Below are positions 1 through 11,998 of a stretch of 64,000 nucleotides of DNA, piece by piece; position 1 is the stretch's first letter; every line of letters starts with the position of its first letter. A program made the translations under genes and the position numbers. The notes beneath the pieces were generated by a model that was not told where the DNA came from, searched no databases, and saw only the letters and a list, made by a program, of their open reading frames with translations. This DNA comes from Halocaridina rubra. Taxonomy: Eukaryota; Arthropoda; Malacostraca; Decapoda; Atyidae. The stretch is taken from contig JAXCGZ010011581.1 in NCBI GenBank assembly GCA_037179515.1, forward strand, positions 1 through 64,000, written 5' to 3'.

Positions 1-375
1 TTTCTGAAATTGCAGTGCCCTGTATTCTACTCTGCCTGTGTGACAGAGGTAATCATCGAGTTGAGGCCAAAGTCTTGGCATACGTCCGTGGTGCCGGGAA
101 ACGAAATCGTGCTCACCACCTCCGGGATTCGAGGCAGCATTTCATAAAATTTAATTTGAGAAATTTAATTCAATTCTTTTAATGTCATTGCATTTCCAAA
201 ATTAAAAGAAAGTTGAATTCTGAGTTTCATTTAACCGACTAATGGTAATAGAGATGGGGTGTTCAAGTACAAATATCTGTCCTGTCTGTTTGTGAGCTCT
301 TAACCGAGCTCGGTACTTTGAGTCTCCTTAATAAAACAGAATCTTAACAACACTCTAGCATCCTAAACCCTAACA
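1..375 (+). mobile_element. Partial Gypsy (Gmr1-like) LTR, 3' end
   Basis: This is the reverse-complement counterpart of the LTRs at 11038-11986 and 18462-19409, so the element here lies on the + strand and most of it is outside the window. The LTR ends in CCCTAACA at 375, matching the CCCCAACA end of the other copies. It is followed by CTCCC, the sequence expected at this point in the LINE leader, so CTCCC may be the 5-bp target duplication; its partner is off the left edge. The open frame at 1-147 is the tail of the LTR reading frame seen in the other two LTRs. Copies differ by scattered substitutions, so this is a separate insertion. Confidence 0.85.
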
Positions 376-780
376 CTCCCGACCCATGGGTGGGAGAGGT
401 TAGGGACAGAGATGGCCTCATTTTTGTGTTCTCCCTCTCACAGAATATAGAAAGAAGAAGAGAAAGAGAAAAAAAAGAGAGAAAAACTTTTATGTAAGCT
501 TCACACAGAATTTTTATATCTCCATATAAGTGCTATTTAATGACTCAATTTATCTCTTTTCTGGTTACACACATCTTAACTTAAAATTTGACTATGGTAA
601 TTTGAGGATATAAAGAAACAAAAATGCAATAAAACAAGTCAAACCTGAAGGAAAATTCGAATTTGTGTCTGAGGAGGCACCCACCTGTTTCTGCTATATA
701 TTCTTCCTAACTGATAAACTCACTTGCTAACCAAGATATGTTATCACAGGATTAGACTTTACATTTAACTCAGTATATAT
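376..780 (-). mobile_element. LINE 5' leader fragment (CR1/Jockey-type family)
   Basis: This stretch matches the 5' leader and ORF1 start of LINE copy B (about 23335-23744), including the CAT complement of the ORF1 start and the phrase catttaactca near its outer end. It runs only from the first ORF1 codons upstream, because the Gypsy element at 1-375 cut the LINE at this point. Homology with copy B stops near 780, which together with copy B defines the probable 5' end of the LINE family. Confidence 0.75.
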
Positions 781-1254
781 ACAAAAATAAAAAAAAAATA
801 GTAAAAGAGAAAGCTAAAAGAAAAGAAAAAAAATGAAGAAAATAAGACAGCTGTACTACTTGGCAACTTAACTCAGTACTGTTGACAGGTGTAATTTTGG
901 TATTTATTTAATTATTCAATTATTTCGTGTTTCAAACTAGTTATCAAATTAATATAAATGAGAAGGATACTGATTTTAACAATATATGGAACCACAGGAT
1001 CAGGTGAACGGCTTAAGAGCTTTCCCCAATTTACACAGAAAATTAGGTAATGTGATGTGATGGCGAAAATGTTCTCAATTTTTTTCCTTTAATATTTGAA
1101 CAGTCTCGTCATACAACAAATATAAGTTATTTACTCATAATATTCTGCAGGATTTCTTATTTAGGGAAATTATGTATGATTAACTCACTGAAGTCTTAGT
1201 CACTCAAAAACACAAGGAAAAGTTTAAGAGATACTGAATACTTGTGTACTGAAT

Positions 1255-1256
<2 letters not shown>
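781..1256. other. A/T-rich stretch, nothing recognised
   Basis: A/T-rich DNA with no open frame, repeat or splice-linked exon that I can support. Confidence 0.4.

Positions 1257-1302
<46 letters not shown>
1257..1302. repeat. (GT)n microsatellite
   Basis: An almost perfect GT tract marks the 5' truncation point of the RTE-like LINE fragment that follows. Confidence 0.9.
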
Positions 1303-1309
<7 letters not shown>

Positions 1310-1926
1310 AAAAATGTGTTTGAGATGAAATGCCTGAGGAGTATGATTGGTGTATCTCGACTGGATAGGGTTAGGAATGAAGTGGTAAGAGCAAGAACGG
1401 ATGTGAGGAGAGAAATTGCAGCCAGAGTCGATATGAATGTTCTGAGATGGTTTGGCCATGTGGAAAGGATGGATGATGAAAGGCTGCAGATAAAGGTGAT
1501 GAATACGAGAGTTGATGGGAGAAATGTTAGAGGGAGGCCTAGGTTTGGATGGATGGATGGAGTAAGGAGAGCCCTGAATGATAGGAGGATGGATGTGAGG
1601 GAAGCAAGCGAGCACGCTAGGAATAGGAATGAGTGGAGAGCGACTGTGACGCAGCTCTGATGAGCATCTGCTGTTACCACGGGGCTGCATCTTACAGAGG
1701 TAGCCCTGTGGTAGGGGCAGTAGGAGGAGTTGGCAGTTGTGAAGCGACACAGGTTGTGGAAGAGCCGGGAGGATGGGCTGTGGCACTCCAGCAGTGCCAT
1801 CTGAACGGTCGCTAGTTCCCTCGTCATTGCCCATAGAGCAAAGAAATCCCCTTATTATTTTCTTTTCTTGATGTCGGCTACCCCCCAATTAAAGGGGGAA
1901 ACAGCCAAGGTAGATAGATAGATAGA
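1303..1926 (+). mobile_element. RTE-like LINE, 3' fragment with (GATA)n tail
   Basis: The + strand frame at about 1316-1660 reads FEMKCLRSMIGVSRLD, then VLRWFGHVERMDDERL, then GRPRFGWMDGVRRAL and ends RNEWRATVTQL. This is the typical C-terminus, after the reverse transcriptase, of RTE-like or related endonuclease/RT LINEs of invertebrates. The 3' UTR includes a C-run/G-run hairpin phrase (taccccccaattaaaggggg, 1880-1899) and ends in GATAGATAGATAGA, a tetranucleotide tail typical of these elements. The RT and endonuclease are missing, so this is a dead 5'-truncated copy. The exact clade is uncertain. Confidence 0.8.
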
Positions 1927-2168
1927 CCATCAATAATATTAAAGTCTTAACATTATCAATAACAGAAGTTTCAAAATTAAAGCAAATTATAATTAAAAAC
2001 AAAAACAGGACATCTTTAACATCTACAATGTCTTAGTTTAGATAAAGCAAATCGGTCAACTCGTAGTCAAAATCTCGCCTCATTACATATTAAATCAGTA
2101 ATTTTTTTTTGTTACTTTGTAATACTAGAGGTCAATAATTTTATTTTCAAAAACAGTTCAATTTTCTA

Positions 2169-2171
<3 letters not shown>

Positions 2172-2222
<51 letters not shown>

Positions 2223-2224
2223 TA

Positions 2225-2302
<78 letters not shown>

Positions 2303-2331
2303 GATAGAGGTAATAATAATAATAATAATAA
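2172..2331. repeat. (AAT)n/(ATT)n palindromic microsatellite
   Basis: A run of AAT is followed by ATT units, then AAT again, giving a self-complementary tract of about 160 bp that could fold into a long hairpin. Confidence 0.9.
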
Positions 2332-2334
2332 TGG

Positions 2335-3394
2335 CCCCAATCTGAGTGAGCATCTGAAGGCGCTTTTTACCCTGGTGTGGGGGGGGGGGAAATAGCAACC
2401 AAGCTATTAATGAATAAACTGGTTATGAACTAAACAAGACCATTATTTTGGGATAAATTAAACTTCAGAATCCTAAAAAAAAAAAAAAAATGTGTCTTAG
2501 TTTATGCCTGAGCCTTGAATATAAGCAAATGAACATTCGAAATAAAAAAAAAAATAAAACGTCATTATCCACAATATAAATGTTAATGTCAATCACTCGG
2601 TGTCATCACACTCGATGCCTGATCTAAGGACAGGCGGTGGGGGGGGAGGGGAATAAAGGATAATTTAAATTCGATATTTACAGACATGACAATACTAGTA
2701 ACAACAACAAATAATTTTGCTAATGTAAAATCTTTAATTTTCCTATCTAAAATAATGAAAAAGAAAATAAAATACATTCGCGGCCCCAATTACAGTAACT
2801 TTGTTTTTTTCCTCTTTATTGAGTAGCGTTACCAAGGCCTGTCAAGTTTGCTGCTGACTATGGTAATTTTGAGGCTGTTTGACAATACATGATATAATAA
2901 ACTGGTGAGAATTTGTTAATTAGATATATTCTGCATCTATATGCAAGAAATCTAAACAAAGATATGGGAATAAACCCTCAAATGAAATATATTTATGAAA
3001 AGTTTTTAAAGGGACAATGAGCTACAGGGTAATATTAGAATACCAACAGAACATCTGAACACAGAATTTTCATTACAAATGCGAATATTTTATTTAGAAC
3101 ATTTTCGTAATAAATTAATTATAAACAAAACTCTTGTGTCATTATTTATCGTTAATAATTGGCTGTTACTCACTTACGTTGTTAAATTCAATGTCAGCTG
3201 ACATAGTTAATATAATATTCGTGTGACATTTAAGACGGAGATTTCTGCCCTTTCGCCGGCACTCTTGTTTTAGTGATAATCAAAACCTCCGGAATTCGAA
3301 TGGGAGCAGTGCCACTAGTGCCATAACTTATAGGTGAGAACAGTGCCTGTAATGGTCTTTACATATTTAAGTTCATTACTAATATCGTTAATTT
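2335..3394. other. No gene recognised
   Basis: Mostly A/T-rich unique sequence with short mononucleotide runs (G at about 2380 and 2640, A at about 2478 and 2546). No coding signal longer than chance frames is visible on either strand. Confidence 0.4.
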
Positions 3395-3397
3395 CAT

Positions 3398-3510
3398 GAT
3401 AAAGGCGTAGTATGTACCGTGATTCACCTTATTAAGAAAGAGAGGCGTAGTATGTACCGTAATTCGTCTTATTAAGAGAGAGAGGCGTAGTATATATCAT
3501 AAGTCGTCTT

Positions 3511-3561
<51 letters not shown>

Positions 3562-4028
3562 ATTTTATTAATTTATTGCGCCGAGGCGTCAGACATTACA
3601 TGAGTTCATACAAATAATGCTTCAAATGGATACAAAACCAAGAATTGAACACAGTTTACAGGGAGGTGTACACATTGATAAAACATTGCTGCATACTAAC
3701 ACACAACTCACAGTATGGCAGCACAGAGTACATTATATGCAAAAGTAAAGCTCAGAGAAACGCAGAATGCACAAACAGAATTATACAGCAACATACAGAA
3801 AATATATGTATAATTCAATATAATTAATGGCCACCAAAGTGAGGATAACGAGCAAGAATAACATCAAGGTTGTCATCATCAAGTAAAAATGAGCAGATCT
3901 GTATTAAGTTCTGACCTCGTGGTAAAACATCTCTCACTGTGGGGCACTGAAGACAATAGTGGTCAAGAGTGTTAGCAAGAGAGAGAGAGAGAGAGAGAGG
4001 TGTAGTATATACCATAAGTCGTCGTCTT

Positions 4029-4108
<80 letters not shown>

Positions 4109-4135
4109 GTAGTATATACCATAAGTCGTCGTCTC

Positions 4136-4206
<71 letters not shown>

Positions 4207-4233
4207 CGTAGTATACACCATAAGTCGTCTTAT

Positions 4234-4291
<58 letters not shown>

Positions 4292-4363
4292 TGTAGTATA
4301 TGCCATAAGTCGTTGTCTTATTGAGAGAGAAAGGAGCGTAGTATACACCATAAGTCGTCTTAT

Positions 4364-4425
<62 letters not shown>

Positions 4426-4528
4426 GTAATATATACCATAAGTCGTCGTCTTATTGAGAAAGATGCGTAGTATACACCATAAGTCTTCTTATTACGAGAG
4501 AGAGAGAGAGAGAGAGGAGAGGAGAGAG

Positions 4529-4581
<53 letters not shown>
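3398..4581. repeat. Compound (GA)n minisatellite
   Basis: A phrase of about 33 bp resembling GTAGTATATACCATAAGTCG followed by TCTTATTG recurs ten times (near 3404, 3445, 3484, 3999, 4106, 4205, 4290, 4335, 4422 and 4464). Copies are separated by (GA)n tracts from a few units to more than 40. The phrase alternates between two variants, one with cgtcgtcttattg and one with cgtcttattgcg. A LINE fragment (3563-3977) interrupts the block. The open frames of repeated S-L or R-E residues here are artefacts of the dinucleotide tract. Confidence 0.9.
3563..3977 (-). pseudogene. C-terminal scrap of another LINE
   Basis: On the - strand the frame ending at 3824 reads NTLDHYCLQCPTVRDVLP and then LDVILARYPHFGGH before the stop. 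This resembles the cysteine/histidine-bearing C-terminal tail of invertebrate non-LTR retrotransposon polyproteins. Only about 50 codons and a 3' UTR of about 260 bp remain, and the fragment lies inside the (GA)n minisatellite. Family assignment is from memory of the motif only. Confidence 0.55.
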
Positions 4582-4585
<4 letters not shown>

Positions 4586-5265
4586 TCAGGTTTACTAACT
4601 TGCCCAATTTTAAACACTCCTTGGGTTTTTTCCTTGGAAATTTGTATTCATTTTATACGCTCGAGGGTTAAGATTCGTTTTATTCACCCCTTAAATCAAA
4701 CAAGCTTTTTTCAGATAGGTGTTGATCTATTTTGAATTAATCTGGTAATTGTTTTTTGTTTTTTGTTTTGTCGAATATCACTCTTTTTGTTGTTAGAGCT
4801 GATAATAATAATCTAATCTAGCTAATTCAACTAACCTAACCTAACTCACATTTGAAGCCTTTCGTCCTCAGTAAGGGAAATTCAGGTGTTTATTCAGCAG
4901 TGCGGCACATTTCGTTAGGTGGTGGCAGCACTTATTTTATGGGTAGGCTTGGGTAGGAGTGCATAATACGATTCTTATCCCTCTTGAATGTATAAACACA
5001 CACCTTGTAGGTGATAGTAATTGAAAATAATTTAATAGTTTATAGTATGTGATTTATACAACCTGAATGACTGAGTAATGTTTTGATTTGAAGATGAAGT
5101 CATTTCATGTAAAATTTTGGATCTTGTAAACAAGAGTAACCTCTGGGTTCTTGAGGGAAGTTCTTGCTTACCAGGCAAGTCACCTTTACCTAATCCAACA
5201 ATTTACTTAGGTTATTTAACTTCATGTGAGGTTTCTGTGGGCGAATCGTCTTTACAAGATCCAAT
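4582..5265. other. Region upstream of the kinase gene, no gene recognised
   Basis: This would hold the promoter and 5' UTR of the kinase gene. I see no convincing TATA box or initiator. A short AACCTAACCTAACT run occurs at 4829-4846. Confidence 0.35.
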
Positions 5266-5279
5266 TATTTTTGTACGTC

Positions 5280-5392
5280 TTCGGGCATGCACTCAGGGTG
5301 ACGACTACATCTGCCCAAAACAAGTCCTTAGCAAGAAGGCAACCTTCCTAGCCCTTGGTAGAAAAGGGAGTTCGTGACGTAAAACAACAACA
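5280..5392 (+). mobile_element. SINE-1, 5'-truncated copy
   Basis: It shares gcatgcactcag, aacaagtcctt.gcaagaaggcaacc, cctagcccttgg and gtgacgtaaaac with the full-length SINE at 46329-46526. The tRNA-like head is missing and the 3' end is a short (AAC)n run. It lies just upstream of the first kinase exon. Confidence 0.8.
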
Positions 5393-5465
5393 ACAGTCAT
5401 ATCTGACTCCTGATAGATATTTTAAATGGAGCTGATCAAGAGAGAACATTTTGGCCTATTTTCAG

Positions 5466-5576
5466 ATAGATCAAATGGAAGGAATCGATATCCTAAGGCA
5501 GATAGGAAAGGGAAGTTATGGTAGTGTGTGGGTAGCCAGAAGACAAAGTGATGACAGAAATCTGGTATTGAAATCG
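5466..5576 (+). CDS. NEK-family kinase, exon with start codon
   Basis: The ATG at 5475 opens a frame reading MEGIDILRQIGKGSYGSVWV then ARRQSDDRNLVLKS. It holds the glycine-rich ATP loop (GKGSYGSV, residues 10-17) and the ATP-binding lysine of beta-3 (LVLK). A good acceptor (ttggcctattttcag, ending 5465) precedes the ATG, so a 5' UTR exon probably lies upstream. The exon ends at a consensus donor GTAAGT (5577). Phase 0 matches the exon at 6471. A start that opens directly with the kinase domain is usual for NEK kinases (mitosis and cilium-linked Ser/Thr kinases). The specific NEK paralogue cannot be told. Confidence 0.8.
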
Positions 5577-5615
5577 GTAAGTTTCCAGTTTTATTATCTC
5601 AGTGCCTCTACTTGC

Positions 5616-5895
5616 GGGTTTTATACATTTTGGCACAGGGGTTTTGGCACTGGCTGCTTGGGCACTAATCCCATTTTGGTGCAACCCTTTTGGAATTGGT
5701 TGTTTGGGTGCTATATCCATTTTTGCACCAGCAATTTGGGCGCTAAAACCATTTCAGCACTGCCTATTTGGGCACAAAGCCCAATTTGGCGATAGATGCC
5801 CCGGTGCTAAGGACATTTTTATATTTTGAAACTCTAACCCAACTATCTTTGCAAAATGGATGGCACCAAAACATCGGTGCCTAAATGGCAACTTC
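5616..5895 (-). repeat. Foldback/MITE-like repeat, copy 1
   Basis: It lies directly after kinase exon 1 and is built of degenerate iterations of TTTTGGCACT and TTTGGGCGCTAA. Its + strand start (gggttttatacattttggcaca) is the inverted counterpart of the end of the second copy (tgtgccaaaatgtgctaaaccc, ending 8491). An internal phrase (tctaacccaactatctttgcaaaa) matches copy 2 in reverse. The two copies therefore belong to one family and face opposite ways. Confidence 0.6.
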
Positions 5896-6179
5896 CAGGA
5901 GTCTCATTCCCTTTACTTTTCAAGTTTCAGGCTGAAAAATGCTATACCTTCCAGTACTGACCGTTTTCTAGCTAACAAATAATAAAAAAAATTAGTCATT
6001 AACCTGGAAAGGTATAAAATTACCTGCCTAGCACAACATTAACAAATCTTAGATAAAATTATTATTATTATCAATTAGTTATCTCTCAGCCCTCCCATAT
6101 ACAGTATGTAGTATTTGCTTGTCTTTTACATTCCTTATTTTTCAATAATTTTATGTCAGTAAAGTATTCTCTTCTTTTT

Positions 6180-6325
6180 GTGTCACTGTTAACCCTCATT
6201 TCAATGGGGGTAGACACAAATTTATGGGAGCTATGAAAGTAAAGCTGGATGCCCTTCCCAACGCCCTGCAGTGGGCTCAGTCATGGGCTTGTCACCTTCC
6301 GAGTCAAGAATTCCACTACGTTACC
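6180..6325 (-). mobile_element. SINE-2 copy
   Basis: It shares ttaaccctcatttcaatggggg, gacacaa, aagctggatgcccttcccaa.gccctgcagtgggctc and gtcacctt..gagtcaag with the other SINE-2 copies. It is the reverse complement of the copies at 41708 and 62857, which carry a tRNA-like head. It lies in the intron before kinase exon 2. Confidence 0.7.
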
Positions 6326-6470
6326 ACAGTCTTCATAGTATTTGCTGCTTTAATACCCATAAATTGAGAGGCTATCTAATGTACCCCAACAGTTGTCCAC
6401 TCAAATACGGTTGTATAAAATCTCTTCCTCATAATGAACTCGAGGGTTACTTCTAGCTTGAATTTTAAAG

Positions 6471-6569
6471 GTTGATTTGTCTCATTTACCGTCAGAGCAA
6501 GAGGAGTCTGCCAGACAGGAAGTGCACATACTGGCAGGCCTAAAACATCCTAATATTGTATCATGCAAG
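6471..6569 (+). CDS. NEK-family kinase, second coding exon
   Basis: The exon begins after a TTTTAAAG acceptor and ends before a GTAAGC donor (6570). It encodes exactly 33 codons in phase 0: VDLSHLPSEQEESARQEV, then HILAGLKHPNIVSCK. ARQEV carries the alpha-C glutamate that pairs with the beta-3 lysine. HPNIV is the conserved beta-4 entry of NEK kinases. Joined to exon 1 it gives a continuous N-lobe (LVLKS-VDLSHL). The short segment that should follow (beta-4/beta-5 and hinge) was not clearly located. A possible piece ending RLYMAS lies at about 7557-7590, but its splice sites are poor. Confidence 0.8.
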
Positions 6570-6849
6570 GTAAGCAAGATTGGTGATATTCCTTTACTTA
6601 TATCAGAATATTGTAACATGTAAGATAGGAATTATTGGGAATAATACTTAACTTATCTGATATCTTTTATGTTCCACACATTTTGGAGACTCTCACAGGT
6701 ATTTTTTGTACAGTACTGTATTTTTCTGATTTACCCAGCTGTATATTCCTTATGGCCAGAATGTCAGTGAATATTCCCAATCCTGGTGGGCGTCGAATGT
6801 CGGAGACTCCCCTGTAAACACACCAATGCGACAGTTCATGCAGCGAAAA

Positions 6850-7027
6850 TTGTTAAGGAAATACTTGACAACATAGACACACATCTCACCACCTTGGAAA
6901 CTTTCGAACCACCAAGGTGATAAAACAAACCAAGAGGTATAACCTCTAACCTACGGGCCGTTCTTTGAACAAGGGCCCGAGCCAACACAAGGTTGGCTTT
7001 AACCTCAAACAACAACAACAACAACTC
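6850..7027 (+). repeat. Short repeat with (CAA)n tail, unclassified
   Basis: A stretch containing paired phrases (ccaaggtg / caaccttg-like, gggccg / aagggccc) ends in ctcaaacaacaacaacaacaac. The A/C-rich trinucleotide tail suggests a retroposed short element, but no tRNA-like promoter was seen. Confidence 0.35.
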
Positions 7028-7103
7028 CCCTGTATAATATATGGATGTCGCTTTTTGTCCATAGGCTCTTCTGATCCAAGTGAAAGTACTTATTTTTCTT
7101 TCT

Positions 7104-7158
7104 ACAACCGTCCTAGCCCTTGGTTGATAAGGGAGTCCGTGACGTAAAACCGGAATAA
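7104..7158 (+). mobile_element. SINE-1 tail fragment
   Basis: Only the last ~50 bp of SINE-1 are present (caaccgtcctagcccttggt, then tccgtgacgtaaaaccgg). They are nearly identical to the 3' end of the complete copy at 46329-46526. Confidence 0.75.
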
Positions 7159-7249
7159 CCGGAATAGAATGGGTTTTCGCCCACAGTTATGTCTCAGTCC
7201 TGTTGTTCTACTTTATAAGTGGTTTATCACTTATCAGTCTCGGTTTATT

Positions 7250-7380
7250 TTCCGATAATCCTCATCATGGGGGTGGACACAGACAGAACGAAGCTGGGAT
7301 ATTCAAGCTGGATGCTCTTCTTAACATTGTTATAAATTGCAGGTTTGTCACCTCTAGAGTCAAGTATTGTAACCACTACT
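7250..7380 (-). mobile_element. SINE-2 copy, diverged
   Basis: It shares cctcatcatgggggtggacac, gaagctgggatattcaagct, gatgctctt and gtcacctctagagtcaag with other SINE-2 copies. It is more diverged and has lost the B-box end. Confidence 0.65.
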
Positions 7381-8185
7381 CTAATAAGGTCTTCCACTTG
7401 CATTTTGTAGTAATAGCGTTCTGAAGTAAATTGTTTCAGTAGTTTTCGATTTTGCTATCGATAGGTGCAGTCATTGGCATCTGTGCCATTAAAACTACTC
7501 CTAAGTACTTTGATCACATTTTTGGTGACCCTTTCCATTTTCCAGGTGTCTCTCAGACCCTTCAAAACCACAGGCTATACATGGCTAGTCTTGAGTCACT
7601 CTAATCTAATTAGCAAAGGAAATTATCATTTAAGGGATTCATCCTGCCATATTTCTAGTTCTTTTTCTTATTGCTTATCTTTATCTTATTTCTCCCATGT
7701 CCTTAAGCTTCTACTTTTTTAAGAGCACATTGTGCTATCCTTTAATTCCTTTCATCATATATATAAAAAAAAATGTATTACATTTCATTAGTAATAATTC
7801 AGTGATCCTTCTCCTTTTCAAGGTTATTCCTCCTCGAATAGTTACAATAGAGTTTCGTTTATTTTCCTCCTGTTAACTTTACAATTGAGAGTGCGAATCA
7901 ATATCTGGATTTAATATATCAATTTATGGCTACTTTTAGTACATAATGCCGTAGAAAAATGTTGTCCTGTTTTTAAAAAAAAATACAAGGGAAATGTATA
8001 TTAATATATATGAATCACTAAAGCAATATAAGAGGTGCTAACTATGTACAATATACATGATTGTTGTAGTGAATAAATGTAATGTATTGATTATTTTCCT
8101 CCAAAAACACAAAAACTCTGAGAGTATTGTGCAATATTATGTTTTTTTTTAATATTTAATAAAGTATGTCATATATATTTAGAAT

Positions 8186-8491
8186 GTGACATTTGGGCAC
8201 TAACATTTTGGCAATGTTTGTTTTGTGACAACAGTTAAGTTAGGTTAAGTTTGGTTTGGTTTTGTTTTCAAAATTTATAAATCTTGTTGACAGATCATTC
8301 ATACTGATTTGGAACGGACATTAGGGCACTGTTTCGGTGTTGCCAATTTGGCGTCAACCTTTTTGTAAAGATAGTTAAGTTAGGCTTTTAAAATACAAAA
8401 ATCTTCTTGGCGACAGAACGGGCGTCACCATATTGGTTGTCGCCAAAATGGGTTTGGCCCCCAAACGTCTGTGCCAAAATGTGCTAAACCC
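8186..8491 (+). repeat. Foldback/MITE-like repeat, copy 2
   Basis: It lies directly before kinase exon 3 and is made of short self-complementary iterations (acatttgggcactaacattttggc ... gccaaaatgggtttggcccc). Two internal phrases, each starting agttaagttagg and ending aaatct(t)gttgaca or aaatcttcttggcgaca, form a tandem pair. Its outer end is the inverse of the start of copy 1. Confidence 0.6.
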
Positions 8492-8516
8492 ACATTTCTT
8501 TATTACAGGGATCTAG

Positions 8517-8627
8517 ACGTACTGTGAAGGAGGAGATTTATTCACCAAAATTCAGCATAAAAATATTGCGCTGTTTCCTGAGCAGCAGATTGTCCGTCGG
8601 CTGATTCAGATAACAATGGCTTTACAG
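8517..8627 (+). CDS. NEK-family kinase, later coding exon
   Basis: The frame reads TYCEGGDLFTKIQHKN, then FPEQQIVRRLIQITMALQ: 37 codons in phase 0, ending at a GTGAGG donor (8628). CEGGDLF is the alpha-D motif of NEK kinases, and QIVRRLIQITMALQ is the alpha-E helix that should lead into the catalytic HRDLK loop. The acceptor is probably the AG at 8515-8516, because using the upstream acag (8506-8507) would put a TAG in frame. No HRDLK, DLG or later kinase motif was found on the + strand in the rest of the window. The gene is therefore either truncated here or continues across a very long, transposon-filled intron. Confidence 0.75.
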
Positions 8628-8729
8628 GTGAGGTTCTTAGCAAATTATGAAACCAACTGTTTGCGCATCGGGTTTCATTACTGTGCCTCTCAGACATATG
8701 TTTCATCAAATAAATAAAATTCCTCTTTT

Positions 8730-8850
8730 TATGTGTCACTATTAGTTCTCATTATTTGGGTGGACATGGATAGTGTATGGCTGGGGAATTAAGGCTGAAA
8801 TATCACCCCCATTGTGGGCTCGAACACAGATGCGTCACCTCCCTCCTTGT
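8730..8850 (-). mobile_element. SINE-2 copy, diverged
   Basis: It shares tgtcactattagttctcatt, gggtggacatgg, ggctggggaattaaggctg and tgggctcgaacac with the SINE-2 family. Confidence 0.65.
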
Positions 8851-8877
8851 ATAAATAAAAAAAAAAATACCCCAAGG

Positions 8878-8990
8878 TGAAGCAATGGGGGTAAACCAGA
8901 TGCGACTGTCGGACCTCATGAAAAAGGATCCTTGCCCAATAACCCTATGGATGACCCAAGCATGATGTTTGGGGGCAACTTTGGCAGTCC
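8878..8990 (-). mobile_element. RTE-like LINE 3' UTR fragment
   Basis: The reverse complement carries catgcttgggtcatccatagg, followed by aaggatcc, catgaggtccgacagtcg and ctggtttac. It aligns with the 3' UTR-like segments at 46180-46300 and 46600-46760. Confidence 0.55.
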
Positions 8991-8998
8991 TTTATTCC

Positions 8999-11020
<2,022 letters not shown>

Positions 11021-11032
11021 TGTATGTATGTA

Positions 11033-11037
11033 CTTAC
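11033..11037. repeat. Gypsy target-site duplication, left (CTTAC)
   Basis: CTTAC immediately precedes the LTR here and is repeated at 19410-19414 directly after the other LTR. Five bases is the usual Ty3/Gypsy duplication size. Confidence 0.9.
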
Positions 11038-11986
11038 TGTTGGGGTTAAGATGGTTGAGTGTTGTTAAGATTCTGTTTTACTAAGGGAACTCAAAGTACC
11101 GAGCTCGGTTAAGAGCTCACAAACAGACAGGACAGATATTTGTACTTGTACACCCCATTCATTTTTCCATGGCTCGGTTAAATGAAACTCAGAATTCAAC
11201 TTTCTTTTAATTTTGGAAATGCAATGACATTAAAAGAATTGAATTAAATTTCTCATATTAAATTTTATGAAATGCTGCCTCGAATCCCGGAGGTGGTAAG
11301 CACGATTTCATTTCCCGGCACCACGGACGTATGCCAAGACTTTGGCCTCAACTCGAAGATTACCTCTGTCATACAGGCAGAGTAGAATACAGGACACTTG
11401 TTGTTCCAGATGAATTCCTGTGAAGATGCCACGTAAATAAGGTTTGAAATAAACTTAGACTGCTCAGGCGAGATGTTGCCTCTTGGAAATCTGGGCGCCA
11501 ACCGAGGAGGCCTCATTCTCCCTCCTGGTGAGTTCATCTGTAGGATACATTTCTAGAGCAGTAACTGGCTCTGATATCATTTAAGAACTACTTTAGTGGT
11601 GGTCCCTGGCAGGCAATTAAAGCAGAGATGCAAGGGGGAGACAGTATTTTTAGGTGCAACAAGTGGAAGCAATTAAAATAAAACGAGAATAATAATGAAA
11701 AGCTAGGTTACTGGTAAACAATCTCCAGAACGTTCTTGGCTCGTAAGAGACGGAAAATAGGAGCAGCCTTTATATCGGGACTATACTTCTATACATACAA
11801 GAAGAGTAAATAAGGTATATTTAAAATTAGCTATAAGCTAAAACATAAATTGCAAATAATCATAATCTGCAAAAGTCAAGAAGTGGGAATTATTTTTTTT
11901 AGTTAGAAAATAACAGTTAAGCTACTAATTTATTTAATAAGGCATCTAACAGCCTCTGGTGACTCTGAGCGAAACACTCTGTCACA
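11038..11986 (-). repeat. 3' LTR of the Gmr1-like element
   Basis: 949 bp. On the element strand it begins TGTGACAGAGTG and ends CCCCAACA. It is about 97% like the other LTR by eye. The 90-codon open frame at 11265-11537 is present in both LTRs (see findings). Confidence 0.92.
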
Positions 11987-11998
11987 AAGGCCCTTTCT
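11987..11998 (-). other. Polypurine tract of the Gmr1-like element
   Basis: AGAAAGGGCCTT on the element strand lies directly before the 3' LTR, where plus-strand DNA synthesis is primed in LTR elements. It is short and contains two pyrimidine pairs, so it is an imperfect tract. Confidence 0.5.

Noticed and set aside
3824..4735. Open frames of S-L and R-E repeats
   Set aside because: They are translations of (GA)n/(CT)n repeats, apart from the ~50-codon LINE tail at 3824-3977.
4829..4846. AACCTAACCTAACT run, complement of the arthropod telomere repeat TTAGG
   Set aside because: Only two to three imperfect units, far too short for a telomeric tract. Similar phrases occur in the foldback repeats.
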